A program made the position numbers and the translations under genes. This document shows, piece after piece, positions 27,259 to 35,997 of a stretch of 64,000 nucleotides of DNA; positions within the stretch are counted from its first letter, which is position 1, and every line of letters starts with the position of its first letter. Source of the DNA: Phycisphaerales bacterium (GTDB lineage: Bacteria; Planctomycetota; Phycisphaerae; Phycisphaerales; UBA1924); NCBI GenBank assembly GCA_027019265.1, contig JALUWX010000121.1, positions 1 through 64,000 of the forward strand. The letters run 5' to 3'. The notes beneath the pieces are model-generated. The model had not been told where the DNA came from. It searched no databases and saw nothing but the letters and a program-made list of their open reading frames with translations.

Positions 27259-29622
27259 ATGAGTACCAAACCGACAACCGTCGCGGTCGCGATCACCCTG
27301 TCCATCAGCGGGCTGAGCTTCGCGGATGAAGCGAGTGTCCGCGCGCACCTCGCGAGCGCCGAGTCCACCAGCTACCTCCAGCATCCCGACACCCGTCTCG
27401 AACTGGTTGAGCCCGGGAAGCACGCGCCCTCCGACATGATGGTGTTCCAGAAGTTCATCGGGAATCTCCCCCTCCACGGCGCACGGGTCTACGTCATCGA
27501 GAACCCCGACGGATCCGTCGCGCGGGTCTTCGATGATTCCACGAAGGACCTGGTCCTGATCCGTGACTCTGTGCGAGTTCCCGGGAGCGCGGCCATCGTC
27601 TTGGCCGAAGCGTTCCTCCCCAACGCGATCGACTCCACAGCCCGTCAGGTCTGGTTCCGGAGCGGCAACGAAGCGGTCCTCGCGTGGGAGGTCACCACGA
27701 CCCTCGACGATCTCGGACTCCCGGCGAGCCCGACCCACTTCGAGATGGTCATCGACGCGCAGACGGGTGGGGTCCTGTCCGAGCGTCAGATCGATATCAA
27801 GCGCTACGAATCGGGGTCTCCCGAGACGGCCGACGGCGTGTTCCCCCGGATCGTGATCAACAACACGATCGGTGCGCAGGGCTCGCGCGATTACGCCGCC
27901 CCCTTCGACGCCGTCGTTCAACTGGGCGGATGCACCGGGACCCTGATCGCGCCGGACGTCGTGCTGAGCGCCCGTCACTGCGGGATCGGTTCCGGAACCC
28001 TCGTGCGGTTCGGGGACAACTCCAACAGCCCCGACTTCACCATCACGGTCCAGTCGTCGAGTCTCCCCGACGGGGGTGGTTCGCTCCTGGACGGCGGGGA
28101 TGTTTCGATCCACACGCTCAACGGCTCGGTCCCGTCCAACATCGCTGAGCCCGTGCGTCTCATCGACGAGACGGATGATCTTGAGGGCATGCTCGCCGCG
28201 ACCCTGGGCTACGGATACAACGGGCTGGGGAGCTCGGGTCACGGGTTCTCCGCTGACGGCCGGCGCTGGGGCGGTGAGAACATCATCGATGTCTACGGGA
28301 GCCCCGCGAACTCGAGCGGCACCAACATCATCTCGACCGACTTCGACAACGGAACAAGCGGCGCCAACACCATCCCGAGCAGCAGCTCGACCCCCCTTGA
28401 GTTCGAAGCGACCACAGCGCCCGGCGACAGCGGCGGCCCCGTCATGGTTCAGTTCGGGGGTCAATGGGTCATCGCGGGTGTGCTCTCGGGTGGGACGACG
28501 AGCACCAGCGTCTACGGCGATATCTCGTGGTGGACGGGGACCGCGGTGTTCCGCGACGCGATCGAAAGCGCCGGGGGCGAGTTCGTCACCGGGCTCGAGA
28601 TCATGTACCCCGAGGGGTTGCCCGATCTGATCTCCTCCTCCGGAGGCGACACCCTCCGCGTGCAGATCATTCCTTCCCTTGAAGATCCCATTGTCCCGGG
28701 GAGCGGGACGTTCCATGTCGATACGGGTTCGGGGTTCCAGCAGTTCGAACTCGCCGCGGAGCGTGCGGACACCTTCCTCGCAACCTTCCCGGCGCCTGCG
28801 GAGTGTCCCTCGAACATCGAGTACTTCATCTCGTTCGATCTCCAGTCCGGAACGACAGTGAACTCGCCCGCGTCGGGCACGTACAGCGCGCTCGCCGCGG
28901 ATGTCGTGGATCTGGATGATCTGTACGACTTCGAGACCCCCGTCGGGTTCACGGCCGGTGCGCCGGGCGATAACGCGACGACCGGGATCTGGGTCCGTGT
29001 GAACCCGAACGGAACCGCCGCCCAGCCCGAGGACGACAACACCCCCAGCGGCGTCATCGCGTGGGTGACGGGCCAGGGAACCAGCGGCGGCACGCTGGGT
29101 GAGAACGACATCGACGGAGGCACGACCTCGCTCGTGAGCAACCAGATCGATCTGAGCAACACCGAGTCCGCGACGATCTCGTACGCGCGTTGGTACTCCA
29201 ACAGCACCGGCGCCGCGCCCAACGCGGATGTGTTCGAGGTGTTCGTGTCGGACAACGACGGCGCCGACTACGTGCTCGTCGAAACCGTTGGTCCGAGCGG
29301 CGCCGGGACATCCGGCGGATGGATCGAGACGGGGTTCAACGTCGCTGATTTCGTCGCGCTGTCCTCGGCCGTCCGTGTCAAGTTCGTTGCGAGCGACCTC
29401 GGGGACGGCTCCGTGGTCGAAGCCGCCATCGATGACGTGCGCGTGCTCGGCGTGTCCTGTACCACGGACACCTGCCCCGCGGATCTCAACGGCGACACCG
29501 TCGCGGACTTCTTCGACATCTCCGCGTTGCTCATGGGTCAGCTCGATTACAACGGCGATACCGCCTTCGACTTCTTCGACATCAGCACGTTCCTCCAGGA
29601 CCTGAGCGTGGGGTGCCCCTGA
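27259..29622 (+). CDS. Exported trypsin-like serine protease with dockerin-like end
   Basis: 787 residues. The signal peptide (to about SFA|DE) is followed by a propeptide-like region (FTP/PepSY type, GNLPLHGARVYVIENPDG). The S1 protease domain has the triad His240 (LSARHC), Asp281 (GGDVSIHTL) and Ser391 (GDSGGP). After it come a beta domain of about 100 residues (YPEGLPDLISSSGGDTLRV) and a carbohydrate-binding-like domain with FETPVGFTAG and YARWYSNS. The end is the Cys-bounded dockerin-like domain CPADLNGDTVADFFDIS ... SVGCP. GGAGAG lies 10 bases before ATG 27259; an in-frame ATG at 27211 lacks a ribosome site. Secreted protease; substrate unknown. Confidence 0.9.
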   Translation: MSTKPTTVAVAITLSISGLSFADEASVRAHLASAESTSYLQHPDTRLELVEPGKHAPSDMMVFQKFIGNLPLHGARVYVIENPDGSVARVFDDSTKDLVLIRDSVRVPGSAAIVLAEAFLPNAIDSTARQVWFRSGNEAVLAWEVTTTLDDLGLPASPTHFEMVIDAQTGGVLSERQIDIKRYESGSPETADGVFPRIVINNTIGAQGSRDYAAPFDAVVQLGGCTGTLIAPDVVLSARHCGIGSGTLVRFGDNSNSPDFTITVQSSSLPDGGGSLLDGGDVSIHTLNGSVPSNIAEPVRLIDETDDLEGMLAATLGYGYNGLGSSGHGFSADGRRWGGENIIDVYGSPANSSGTNIISTDFDNGTSGANTIPSSSSTPLEFEATTAPGDSGGPVMVQFGGQWVIAGVLSGGTTSTSVYGDISWWTGTAVFRDAIESAGGEFVTGLEIMYPEGLPDLISSSGGDTLRVQIIPSLEDPIVPGSGTFHVDTGSGFQQFELAAERADTFLATFPAPAECPSNIEYFISFDLQSGTTVNSPASGTYSALAADVVDLDDLYDFETPVGFTAGAPGDNATTGIWVRVNPNGTAAQPEDDNTPSGVIAWVTGQGTSGGTLGENDIDGGTTSLVSNQIDLSNTESATISYARWYSNSTGAAPNADVFEVFVSDNDGADYVLVETVGPSGAGTSGGWIETGFNVADFVALSSAVRVKFVASDLGDGSVVEAAIDDVRVLGVSCTTDTCPADLNGDTVADFFDISALLMGQLDYNGDTAFDFFDISTFLQDLSVGCP

Positions 29623-29650
29623 TCGAGCCCAGAAACCCGCATTCGGAGGG

Positions 29651-29679
29651 GTGACATGGAGTCTCCGTTCTGGTACGGT
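29651..29679 (+). promoter_or_regulatory. Promoter for the exported gene at 29716
   Basis: GTGACA, 17-base spacer, TACGGT, ending 36 bases before the ATG. It excludes the in-frame ATG 29656, which lies inside the promoter, as the start. Confidence 0.55.
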
Positions 29680-29715
29680 GAGGGCAATCCCCCTCTCGAC
29701 ACCAGGAGATCGCCC

Positions 29716-31008
29716 ATGCGCCCCATCCGAGTTCTTCCCCTCACGCTTGTCGTGTTCGGTTCAGCCCTCGCGCACGGAGCGCCGGACCTGATCGTCGGCT
29801 CCATCGACGGAGCGAACCACTGGGGTCAGGTCGGGGACATCCACGGCTACTCCTTTGGGGTCACATACTGCAACATCGGGGACACACCCGCTTCCGTGGT
29901 GGACGGAACCGCTGAGCATCCTGTGCTCTCGATGGGGATGTACAGCTACGACCCCTCGACCATGCGCTTCACCATGATCGGGATCTCGCATGTCGAGCAC
30001 CAGTTCGCCGCGCTCCCGGGGAACGTGTGCGGCGAATGCACCCCGAGCGGAAACTTCCAGCAGCTCGGGATCGGGTGTTCGACCGTCACGAGCGCCGGGC
30101 TCATGGGCGCGCAGGGGGACCTGGGTCCGCGTTCCGAGGTCGATGCGTATTACAGCGCGTTCTCCTATCCGTTCACAGGGATCAATCAGAACGGGAACGC
30201 GATCTTCAAGCGGCTCCAAGCGCGTGAGTCCGCGCTGTCCGTGCCCGATTCGCGGTTCTTCTTCGAGTCGATCGTGGTCGCGAACGATGACGCCAACGCC
30301 GGGAACCAGAACAACAACGTCTCCTGGCGCGAAACCACGATCAACCCCACGAGCTTCAACGCGATCCCTGTCGGGGATACGATCCGGGAATCCGCGGCGA
30401 TCAATGCGTGGAAAGCGATAGACCCGGGGGTGCTGATCTCCGAGCGGGTCATCGTCAATCAGGGTGTGGTCCTGGTCGGGTCCCGGGCGCATGATCTCGG
30501 GGACGGGACCTACCGCTACGACTACAACGTCTACAACCAGAACCTGAGCAACGGGCTCGATGAGTTTTGGGTTCCGCTTTCGACGGCTCCGAGCGAGGTG
30601 TTCTTCAGCGCCGTCGATCATCACTCGACGATCGATGAGAACATCGACGATTCTTCATGGGCGTTCAGTGCTGCCAATGCCAAGATCACCTGGACCCCCG
30701 TCGAGGTCGCGAACCCCGCGCTCCGGAACACGATCCGATGGGGGACCATGCACACGTTCTCCTTCGTGACGAACGCGCCTCCTGTTCTCGGGCAAGTGGT
30801 CTTCGACGGGGACAACGTGCTCGGGTCATTCGTCGATGCGTGGGTCCCCGAGACCACGAGCTGCGCGGCGGATCTGAACGGCGACACCTTCGTGGATTTC
30901 TTCGATCTCTCCTTCCTCCTCAGCACCCGTCCCGATTACAACGGGGACACGATGTTCGACTTCTTCGATCTGAGCAGCTTCCTCAACGACGCGCAGTCCT
31001 GTCCGTGA
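29716..31008 (+). CDS. Exported protein with dockerin-like C-terminus
   Basis: 430 residues with a signal peptide (about LAHGA|PD) and a body containing PDLIVGSIDGANHWGQ, a motif I know only from similar planctomycete proteins. The body has several Cys residues (CNIGD, CGECTPSG), probably disulfide-linked. The final 45 residues run from CAADLNGDTFVDFFDLS to AQSCP, the dockerin-like domain. AGGAGA is positioned before the ATG. No catalytic motif recognised. It is the third consecutive exported gene on this strand carrying this domain. Confidence 0.75.
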   Translation: MRPIRVLPLTLVVFGSALAHGAPDLIVGSIDGANHWGQVGDIHGYSFGVTYCNIGDTPASVVDGTAEHPVLSMGMYSYDPSTMRFTMIGISHVEHQFAALPGNVCGECTPSGNFQQLGIGCSTVTSAGLMGAQGDLGPRSEVDAYYSAFSYPFTGINQNGNAIFKRLQARESALSVPDSRFFFESIVVANDDANAGNQNNNVSWRETTINPTSFNAIPVGDTIRESAAINAWKAIDPGVLISERVIVNQGVVLVGSRAHDLGDGTYRYDYNVYNQNLSNGLDEFWVPLSTAPSEVFFSAVDHHSTIDENIDDSSWAFSAANAKITWTPVEVANPALRNTIRWGTMHTFSFVTNAPPVLGQVVFDGDNVLGSFVDAWVPETTSCAADLNGDTFVDFFDLSFLLSTRPDYNGDTMFDFFDLSSFLNDAQSCP

Positions 31009-31369
31009 TCTGATCCGGCACGCAGGACGGCTGGGTCTGGCCGATTTTGCGCATCCGAGGAGAAGGAGTGGGGGTTCCGGTCTATCGGACCGGCGTGATC
31101 GGGTGCTATTGAGCTCGGAACGGGTGAGAAAGCTCTGAGCGGGTCGATCCGTTCGGGACAACCCGCGTATCGGGTTGGGTCCGAGCGTGTCGCTCGTGAT
31201 GCCGGAGCCCGTGGATCATCGGGGACTCAGCCGGGTTTGCAGGAGATGGCGACCGATCGAGCCGACGATCCGGGACGAGCGCCCGGACGGCGGCCATCTC
31301 GGTATGATGGAGCCCCGATCGCGCGAGCGGATCGGGAACGAACCGATGCGCCAGAGTGAACGCGGACTC
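31009..31369. other. Intergenic region, 361 bases
   Basis: No protein-like frame. It holds two short stems (CCGGTC/GACCGG at 31077-31093 and CAACCC/GGGTTG near 31160-31178), neither followed by a T-run, and the TATGAT hexamer at 31303 serving the kinase gene. Confidence 0.5.
31303..31308 (+). promoter_or_regulatory. -10 hexamer for the kinase gene
   Basis: TATGAT with no good -35. Initiation would fall near 31315, so the kinase start must be 31346 or 31370. Confidence 0.4.
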
Positions 31370-32791
31370 ATGACGACCGACCCAGAGCACAAGCACGACG
31401 ACCTCGCGCAGCAGACCCCATCGGAGGGTCACGACATCGATTCCTCCGGTCTCTCCCCGGAGGACACGGCCCCGCTTTCGATCGACCCCTCCAGACTGAG
31501 CGAAGCGACGAGCATCGCGGAGTCCGAGAAATCGATCATGGCGGCGAGCAAATCGGGAACCAACCTCGACACCCTGATCGGGCGCTTGGTCATCGACCAA
31601 GGGCTCGCGACCGCCGAGGAAGTGAAGCACGCGCTGACCCTCGCACGGGAGCTGGAGGAGGATTCAAACAAGTCCCTCGCGCACGTGCTCGTCGATCGTG
31701 AGTTCGTCACCAAGCGTCAGCTCGCGCGTCTCCGTGAAGTCATCGAAGCGGAGCGATCCGGGAACAAGATCACGGGGTACAAAATCCTCGGGAAGCTCGG
31801 CGCGGGCGCGATGGCGACCGTGTACAAAGCCAAGCAGATCTCGCTCGACCGTCTCGTCGCGCTCAAGAAGCTCCCCGAGAAGTACTCCCAGAACCCGCAG
31901 TTCATCGAGCGGTTCTTCGCGGAGGGTCGAGCGGCCGCGCAGCTCAACCACCCCAATATCGTCCAGGCCTTCGATGTCGGGAACGAGGGGGACATCTACT
32001 TCTTCGTCATGGAGTACGTCGAGGGACGCACGGTCCACGACGACATCAGCGCCCACAAACGGTTCGACGAGAAGGGCGCGATCGACATCATCATCCAGGT
32101 CGCTGAGGCGCTCGAGCACGCGCACCAGCGTGGGCTCATCCACCGGGACGTCAAGCCCAAGAACATCATGATCACCAAAGAAGGTGTCGTGAAGCTCGCC
32201 GACATGGGGCTCGCTCGAGCGATCTCGGACAAGGAAGCGGCCGAAGCGGAAGCGGGTCGCGCCTTCGGGACCCCGTACTACATCTCTCCCGAGCAGATCC
32301 GTGGGGAGAAAGACATCGGCCCCCCGGCGGATATCTACTCCCTCGGCGCCACCCTCTACCACATGGTCACGGGCGCGGTCCCCTTCGAGGGGAAGTCGCC
32401 CAGCGCCGTGATGCACAAGCACCTGAAGACGGAGCTCGTCCCCCCGGACCACGTGAACCCCAAGCTCAGCGCCGGGATCAGCGAGGTCATCGAGATGATG
32501 ATGGCCAAGCGCGTCAAAGAGCGCTACCACTCCTGCACCGATCTGCTCGTGGATCTCAAGGCCGTCCGGAGCGGCGAACTCCCCCCGATCGCGCACAAGG
32601 ACGTCCTCCCCGAGGCCGACCTCTCTGCGCTCGTCGAAGCAGAAGCCCAAGCGGAGGCCGCCGGGATCCGTGAGGACAGCGCCAAGAAGCCCAGCCCGTT
32701 CATGGACCGGATGCTCTGGCCCCCGTTCGTGATCGTGGTCGCGTTGCTGCTGATCTCGCTGCTGATCAACATCCTGCTCGGGATCGCGTGA
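31370..32791 (+). CDS. Ser/Thr protein kinase with GspE-N/MshEN-like N-terminus and C-terminal anchor
   Basis: 473 residues. After an acidic tail, residues about 60-125 (LIGRLVIDQGLATAEEV ... LVDREFVTKRQLARL) form two helix-pair units like the type II secretion ATPase N-domain (GspE-N/MshEN). The kinase has a Gly loop (141-148, GKLGAGAM), Lys166 in VALKK, HRDVKPKN (258-265) and DMG (278-280) in place of DFG. GTPYYISPEQI and the DIYSLGATLYHMVTG region complete it. One transmembrane helix (about 448-470) ends the protein, so it is tail-anchored with the kinase in the cytoplasm. Start 31370 versus 31346 is unresolved. The stop abuts the convergent gene's stop in TGATCA. Confidence 0.9.
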   Translation: MTTDPEHKHDDLAQQTPSEGHDIDSSGLSPEDTAPLSIDPSRLSEATSIAESEKSIMAASKSGTNLDTLIGRLVIDQGLATAEEVKHALTLARELEEDSNKSLAHVLVDREFVTKRQLARLREVIEAERSGNKITGYKILGKLGAGAMATVYKAKQISLDRLVALKKLPEKYSQNPQFIERFFAEGRAAAQLNHPNIVQAFDVGNEGDIYFFVMEYVEGRTVHDDISAHKRFDEKGAIDIIIQVAEALEHAHQRGLIHRDVKPKNIMITKEGVVKLADMGLARAISDKEAAEAEAGRAFGTPYYISPEQIRGEKDIGPPADIYSLGATLYHMVTGAVPFEGKSPSAVMHKHLKTELVPPDHVNPKLSAGISEVIEMMMAKRVKERYHSCTDLLVDLKAVRSGELPPIAHKDVLPEADLSALVEAEAQAEAAGIREDSAKKPSPFMDRMLWPPFVIVVALLLISLLINILLGIA

Positions 32792-33442
32792 TCAGCGACG
32801 GCGATTCGTCGAAACCAAGCCGGCGAGAAGCATGAGCCCCAACGAACCCGGCGCGGGGACGAAGGACACGTTGTCGAGCGCCGCGGAGTCGTTCCCGTTC
32901 GTGTATTCGCCTCGGATGAACAGCCCGTCGAGATCGCTGAGAACAGTCATGATGTCCGAATCCGAGACGAGATTCCCGTTCAGTGTCCCGTCGCTGGTCG
33001 AGCTGACATACTCCCAACCGCTTTCATCATTGACCATCGCGCTCCACGTGGTCCATTGCCCGAGAACGGGTTGGGTCGAGATGTTGATCCCGATCGTGAG
33101 CCCTCCGCCCGAGAGCATGATGTCCGCCCGAGCTGAGATCGAGGTTTGGTTGCCCGAGATCCCCAGGATGTCGTACGAGATCGAGTTGCCGTACAACCCG
33201 GAGAGGTCCCCGAGGTCGATCTGAGGAGCCGCGAAGAACCAGATCGCACCGCTCGCACGATCCACCCCGCGAAGCGCCCCGCTCGGCTGGCCGATCGAGC
33301 CGTCATACCCAATGAAGCTGGTGTCGTTGATCGACGTCCAGCCCTGGTCATCGGAATCGAAGGTGTAGGCAAGCCCGCCTTGTGCGAAGGAAGCCGCCCC
33401 GGTCAGCACGGTCCCGGCGATCAAGCGATTGAAATCCATCAT
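32792..33442 (-). CDS. Exported laminin-B-like PEP-CTERM protein
   Basis: 216 residues. Signal peptide with hydrophobic core LIAGTVLTGAASFA; the mature part opens YTFDSDDQGW and contains LRGVDRASGAIWFFAAP and a DLSGLYGNSISYDI stretch, the pattern of laminin IV (B) domains, which are used in extracellular glycan binding. The end is VPAPGSLGLMLLAG followed by TNRRR, a PEP-CTERM-like tail. A GGGGA ribosome site precedes the paired ATGs at 33442 and 33439. It converges on the kinase gene with stops touching. Confidence 0.82.
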   Translation of the reverse strand: MMDFNRLIAGTVLTGAASFAQGGLAYTFDSDDQGWTSINDTSFIGYDGSIGQPSGALRGVDRASGAIWFFAAPQIDLGDLSGLYGNSISYDILGISGNQTSISARADIMLSGGGLTIGINISTQPVLGQWTTWSAMVNDESGWEYVSSTSDGTLNGNLVSDSDIMTVLSDLDGLFIRGEYTNGNDSAALDNVSFVPAPGSLGLMLLAGLVSTNRRR

Positions 33443-33718
33443 CAGTCCCCTTGAGCTTGGTTCATGTGGGCGAGCGCACCGACAAACCGAGCCCGGTCGC
33501 TCCTGTTCAAGAATGCGCCCCGGATCCGGGATTGCCATCGAAGTCCGAGATTCATCCCCGATTCTGGCTCGAATCGGCGATGAATCCGGTCGATGAATCT
33601 CCCAAGCGCTTGCTTTCGTTGAGCGGTGCTGATTCAATAGTGTGCACCCACTGGAAGGGTGTATTTTCAACTCAGGGTCCGAGGGGAACGCCCCCGGAGC
33701 CCGCAATGGAGACCTGGT
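33443..33718. other. Intergenic leader of infC with structured inverted repeat
   Basis: 276 bases between two divergent genes. The main feature is the inverted repeat at 33549-33599. An in-frame TAG at 33638 closes the infC frame upstream, so the start must lie after it. Confidence 0.6.
33549..33599. repeat. Two-tier inverted repeat plus a direct copy
   Basis: GATTCATC (33549) and GATGAATC (33579) form an outer stem; CGATTC and GAATCG form the inner stem, separated by two-base internal loops and a six-base loop. A further GATGAATC follows at 33592, so the octamer recurs 13 bases apart. It may be an mRNA hairpin, a protein operator, or both. Confidence 0.75.
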
Positions 33719-34504
33719 ATCGCCCGCTCACGCGCTTTCCTTCGTCAGAATCACGCCGTCCAACGCACGCGCGTCAATCACATGATCCGGCTTTCCCCGA
33801 TCCGTTTGATCGGACCCGACGGCACCCAGCACGGGGTCGTCGAAACACACGACGCGCTGCGCATGGCGCAGGAAGCGGGGCTCGATCTCGTCGAGGTCGT
33901 CCCGGACTCACGTCCTCCTGTATGCAAGATCATGGACTACGGGAAGCATCGCTACGAGCTCTCGAAGCGAGAATCCAAGTCCAAATCAGCGCAGCACGAA
34001 CTCAAGGAAATCCGTCTCGGACGCTCGGTCAAAATCGACCCCCACGATGTGCAGATCCGTGTCGACCAAGCGCGCCGGTTCCTCATGGCCGGGCACAAGG
34101 TGCAGATCACCCAGCGCTTCCGCGGCCGTGAGATGATGCATAAGCAGCTCGGCGAAGAACGCCTCTTCAAGATCTGTCAGGACCTAAGCGATGTCGCAAA
34201 GATCGACATGGCGCCGCGCACGATGGGTCGCGCGATCACGATCCTCCTGAGCCCGGACAAAGCGAAGATCGATTCGATCAAGGCCAAGCTCCTCGCCGAG
34301 GGCAAAGCCCAGGAAGAGGAAGATCTCGCGAAGCTCGAAGCAGAAGTCGCCGCCCAGAACGCGCTCGATGAGGCGGATGATCACGACGACGACGATCACG
34401 ATGGAGACTCCAAGAAGGACAAGAAGAAGTCCCGGGGTCCCAAGGACGATCGTTCGAACAACCCCGTCGATGACGAGGTTGCGGACCTGCTCGGCGAGAT
34501 CTGA
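33719..34504 (+). CDS. infC: Translation initiation factor IF-3, probable AUC start
   Basis: IF-3 binds 30S subunits and edits start-codon choice. The frame carries the N-domain RVNHMIRLSPIRLIGPDG, then VEVVPDSRPPVCKIMDYG and the C-domain from LKEIRLGRSV to MGRAITILLSP. Homologous sequence begins before the first in-frame ATG (33782, in RVNHM), so the true start is upstream of it and after the TAG at 33638. The best candidate is ATC 33719, with GGAG at 33708-33711 spaced seven bases. Rare start codons on infC (AUU, AUC, AUA) are known to let IF-3 regulate itself. The C-tail (about 185-261) is long, Asp/Lys-rich and unusual. No rpmI-rplT follows. Confidence 0.88.
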   Translation: MARSRAFLRQNHAVQRTRVNHMIRLSPIRLIGPDGTQHGVVETHDALRMAQEAGLDLVEVVPDSRPPVCKIMDYGKHRYELSKRESKSKSAQHELKEIRLGRSVKIDPHDVQIRVDQARRFLMAGHKVQITQRFRGREMMHKQLGEERLFKICQDLSDVAKIDMAPRTMGRAITILLSPDKAKIDSIKAKLLAEGKAQEEEDLAKLEAEVAAQNALDEADDHDDDDHDGDSKKDKKKSRGPKDDRSNNPVDDEVADLLGEI

Positions 34505-34540
34505 TCCGTCCAGTATCCACATCCGAAAACGCCCTTCCGA

Positions 34541-34568
34541 AGCCCGATCCGTGTGATCGGGCTTTTCA
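34541..34568 (+). terminator. Terminator of infC
   Basis: 9-bp stem AGCCCGATC/GATCGGGCT with a 5-base loop followed by TTTTC. Confidence 0.85.
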
Positions 34569-34785
34569 TTGACCCGGGTTGTGTCGTTACCGGACGTTCG
34601 GTCGCGCAGACATCGTGAAGTCGTTGCTGGATAAGGGCTTGGGGCTTGATTGTGGGCGGTTTCCCCTTATTCTTGCTCTCGAGCGGTGTGTGTTGCCCGC
34701 TCCAAAGGGAAGCAAGAGAGAAGCGCCTGAGAGAGGGTCTGCCGACTGAGAACCGGCTGATCTTGGCGCCAGAGAGGAATCCAGT
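34569..34785. other. Leader region of the PEP-CTERM gene
   Basis: 217 bases with no frame of note. It contains a CTTGCT/AGCAAG pair enclosing a GCGG/CCGC stem (about 34673-34719), so the mRNA leader is likely folded. No convincing -35/-10 pair was found. Confidence 0.4.
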
Positions 34786-35553
34786 ATGAAGATGACGATC
34801 ACCGCCCTCATGGGCGCCGCGATGATTTCGTCGGTCGCCAGCGCGGATGTTTACTCGTGGGACTGGTCCGCCGCCGTCAACGGCACGTCCGGTCTCAACA
34901 TGGCCGCCGGTGAGTTCCAGTCCATCCACGCCGAATACAACGACGCGTCTGAGCGTTTCCTGTGGTCCGTGACCTTCGCGGATCAGATCACGGACGGGTA
35001 CACCCTCGCGATCAACGACGGCCCGAACCCCAAGGGGCACGCGGGTGAGCTCGGCTTGATCTACTTCGACGCGTCCAACGGCGCGCCGATCGTGACGGTT
35101 TACGCCTACAACGGGGTCAACTCGCAGAACTCCTACGCCGACGGTTCCCCCGCCGCCGGGACCCAAGCGCCGGACATGATCCTCGCTTCCGACGGCGTGA
35201 CCAACCACGCGTCGATCATGCAAGCGAGCGTGGTCGATGACATGATGAACGGCACGCGCACGATGACCCTCGAACTCGACGCGACCATCATCAACAACCA
35301 CATCCCGGCGAACCCCGGCCCGGATGGCCCGAGCGAGTGGACGGGTGTCCAGTTCGCTGAGCTCCTCGGTCTCTGGATGCACCCCGTGACCAACCTGAAC
35401 GCGAGCTACGACTCGGAGATGGCGCTCACCTCGTGGGGCGGCACCCAGGGCTGGTTCGACGGTGCGAACTTCACGACCACGGTCCCCGCTCCCGGTGCGT
35501 TCGCGCTCCTCGGGATGGGCGGGCTCGTGATGAGCCGTCGTCGCCGCAGCTGA
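34786..35553 (+). CDS. Exported PEP-CTERM-like protein
   Basis: 255 residues: signal peptide to about ASA|DV (residue 20), a beta-rich middle with few Cys and many Asn/Thr, and the C-terminal tail VPAPGAFALLGMGGLVM then SRRRRS. Codon use is strongly biased to C/G third positions, as in highly expressed genes, and a strong terminator follows, so it may be an abundant envelope or matrix protein (inference). The tail has Pro-Ala-Pro-Gly in place of PEP. Confidence 0.82.
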   Translation: MKMTITALMGAAMISSVASADVYSWDWSAAVNGTSGLNMAAGEFQSIHAEYNDASERFLWSVTFADQITDGYTLAINDGPNPKGHAGELGLIYFDASNGAPIVTVYAYNGVNSQNSYADGSPAAGTQAPDMILASDGVTNHASIMQASVVDDMMNGTRTMTLELDATIINNHIPANPGPDGPSEWTGVQFAELLGLWMHPVTNLNASYDSEMALTSWGGTQGWFDGANFTTTVPAPGAFALLGMGGLVMSRRRRS

Positions 35554-35580
35554 ACTCCAGCAAACGCTTGATTCCCCTCA

Positions 35581-35607
35581 CGCCCGCGCTCGCCGCGGGC
35601 GTTTTTT
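35581..35607 (+). terminator. Strong Rho-independent terminator
   Basis: 8-bp CGCCCGCG/CGCGGGCG stem, 5-base loop, TTTTTT tail, 28 bases after the stop. Confidence 0.92.
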
Positions 35608-35661
35608 CATGCGCAGCGTCCTAGATTGCATTCGGAGCCCGATCGAGCCGAACAATGGGGT

Positions 35662-35997
35662 ATGGGACGTGAAACGTCGATCAACCCGTCATCTGCATCT
35701 GTGCAGCCGCTCGAGGTCACGATCGAGTCCGAGTCGGACGGCGCCCACGGATGGGTCTACCAGATCGGGATCCTCTGGAAAGGTGCAGGAGAAACCTCGC
35801 ACGAGGTCCATCTCTCCTGGGTCGATCACGACGCGATCTGCGGCGGAGCCCATCAGCCCAGCGACGTCGCGCGCCGTGCGGCGCAGGTCGCCGCCGAGTT
35901 CCTCGGTCACGACAAGCTCCCGAAGCGATTCGATGTCTCGACCCTGAGACGGTTGGTCCCCGGGTTCGAGCGGATGTTCACGCCGTCAATCGGGTGA
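35662..35997 (+). CDS. Small conserved-looking orphan protein
   Basis: 111 residues, not recognised. It contains a beta-sheet N-half (PLEVTIESESDGAHGWVYQI, HEVHLSWVDHDAICGG) and a helical C-half (DVARRAAQVAAEFLG, STLRRLVPGFE). Protein-like composition supports coding. A TAGATT -10 candidate lies at 35622-35627; a TTG at 35626 inside it is rejected as the start in favour of ATG 35662. Its last 20 bases overlap the 3' end of the convergent HIT gene. Confidence 0.6.
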   Translation: MGRETSINPSSASVQPLEVTIESESDGAHGWVYQIGILWKGAGETSHEVHLSWVDHDAICGGAHQPSDVARRAAQVAAEFLGHDKLPKRFDVSTLRRLVPGFERMFTPSIG

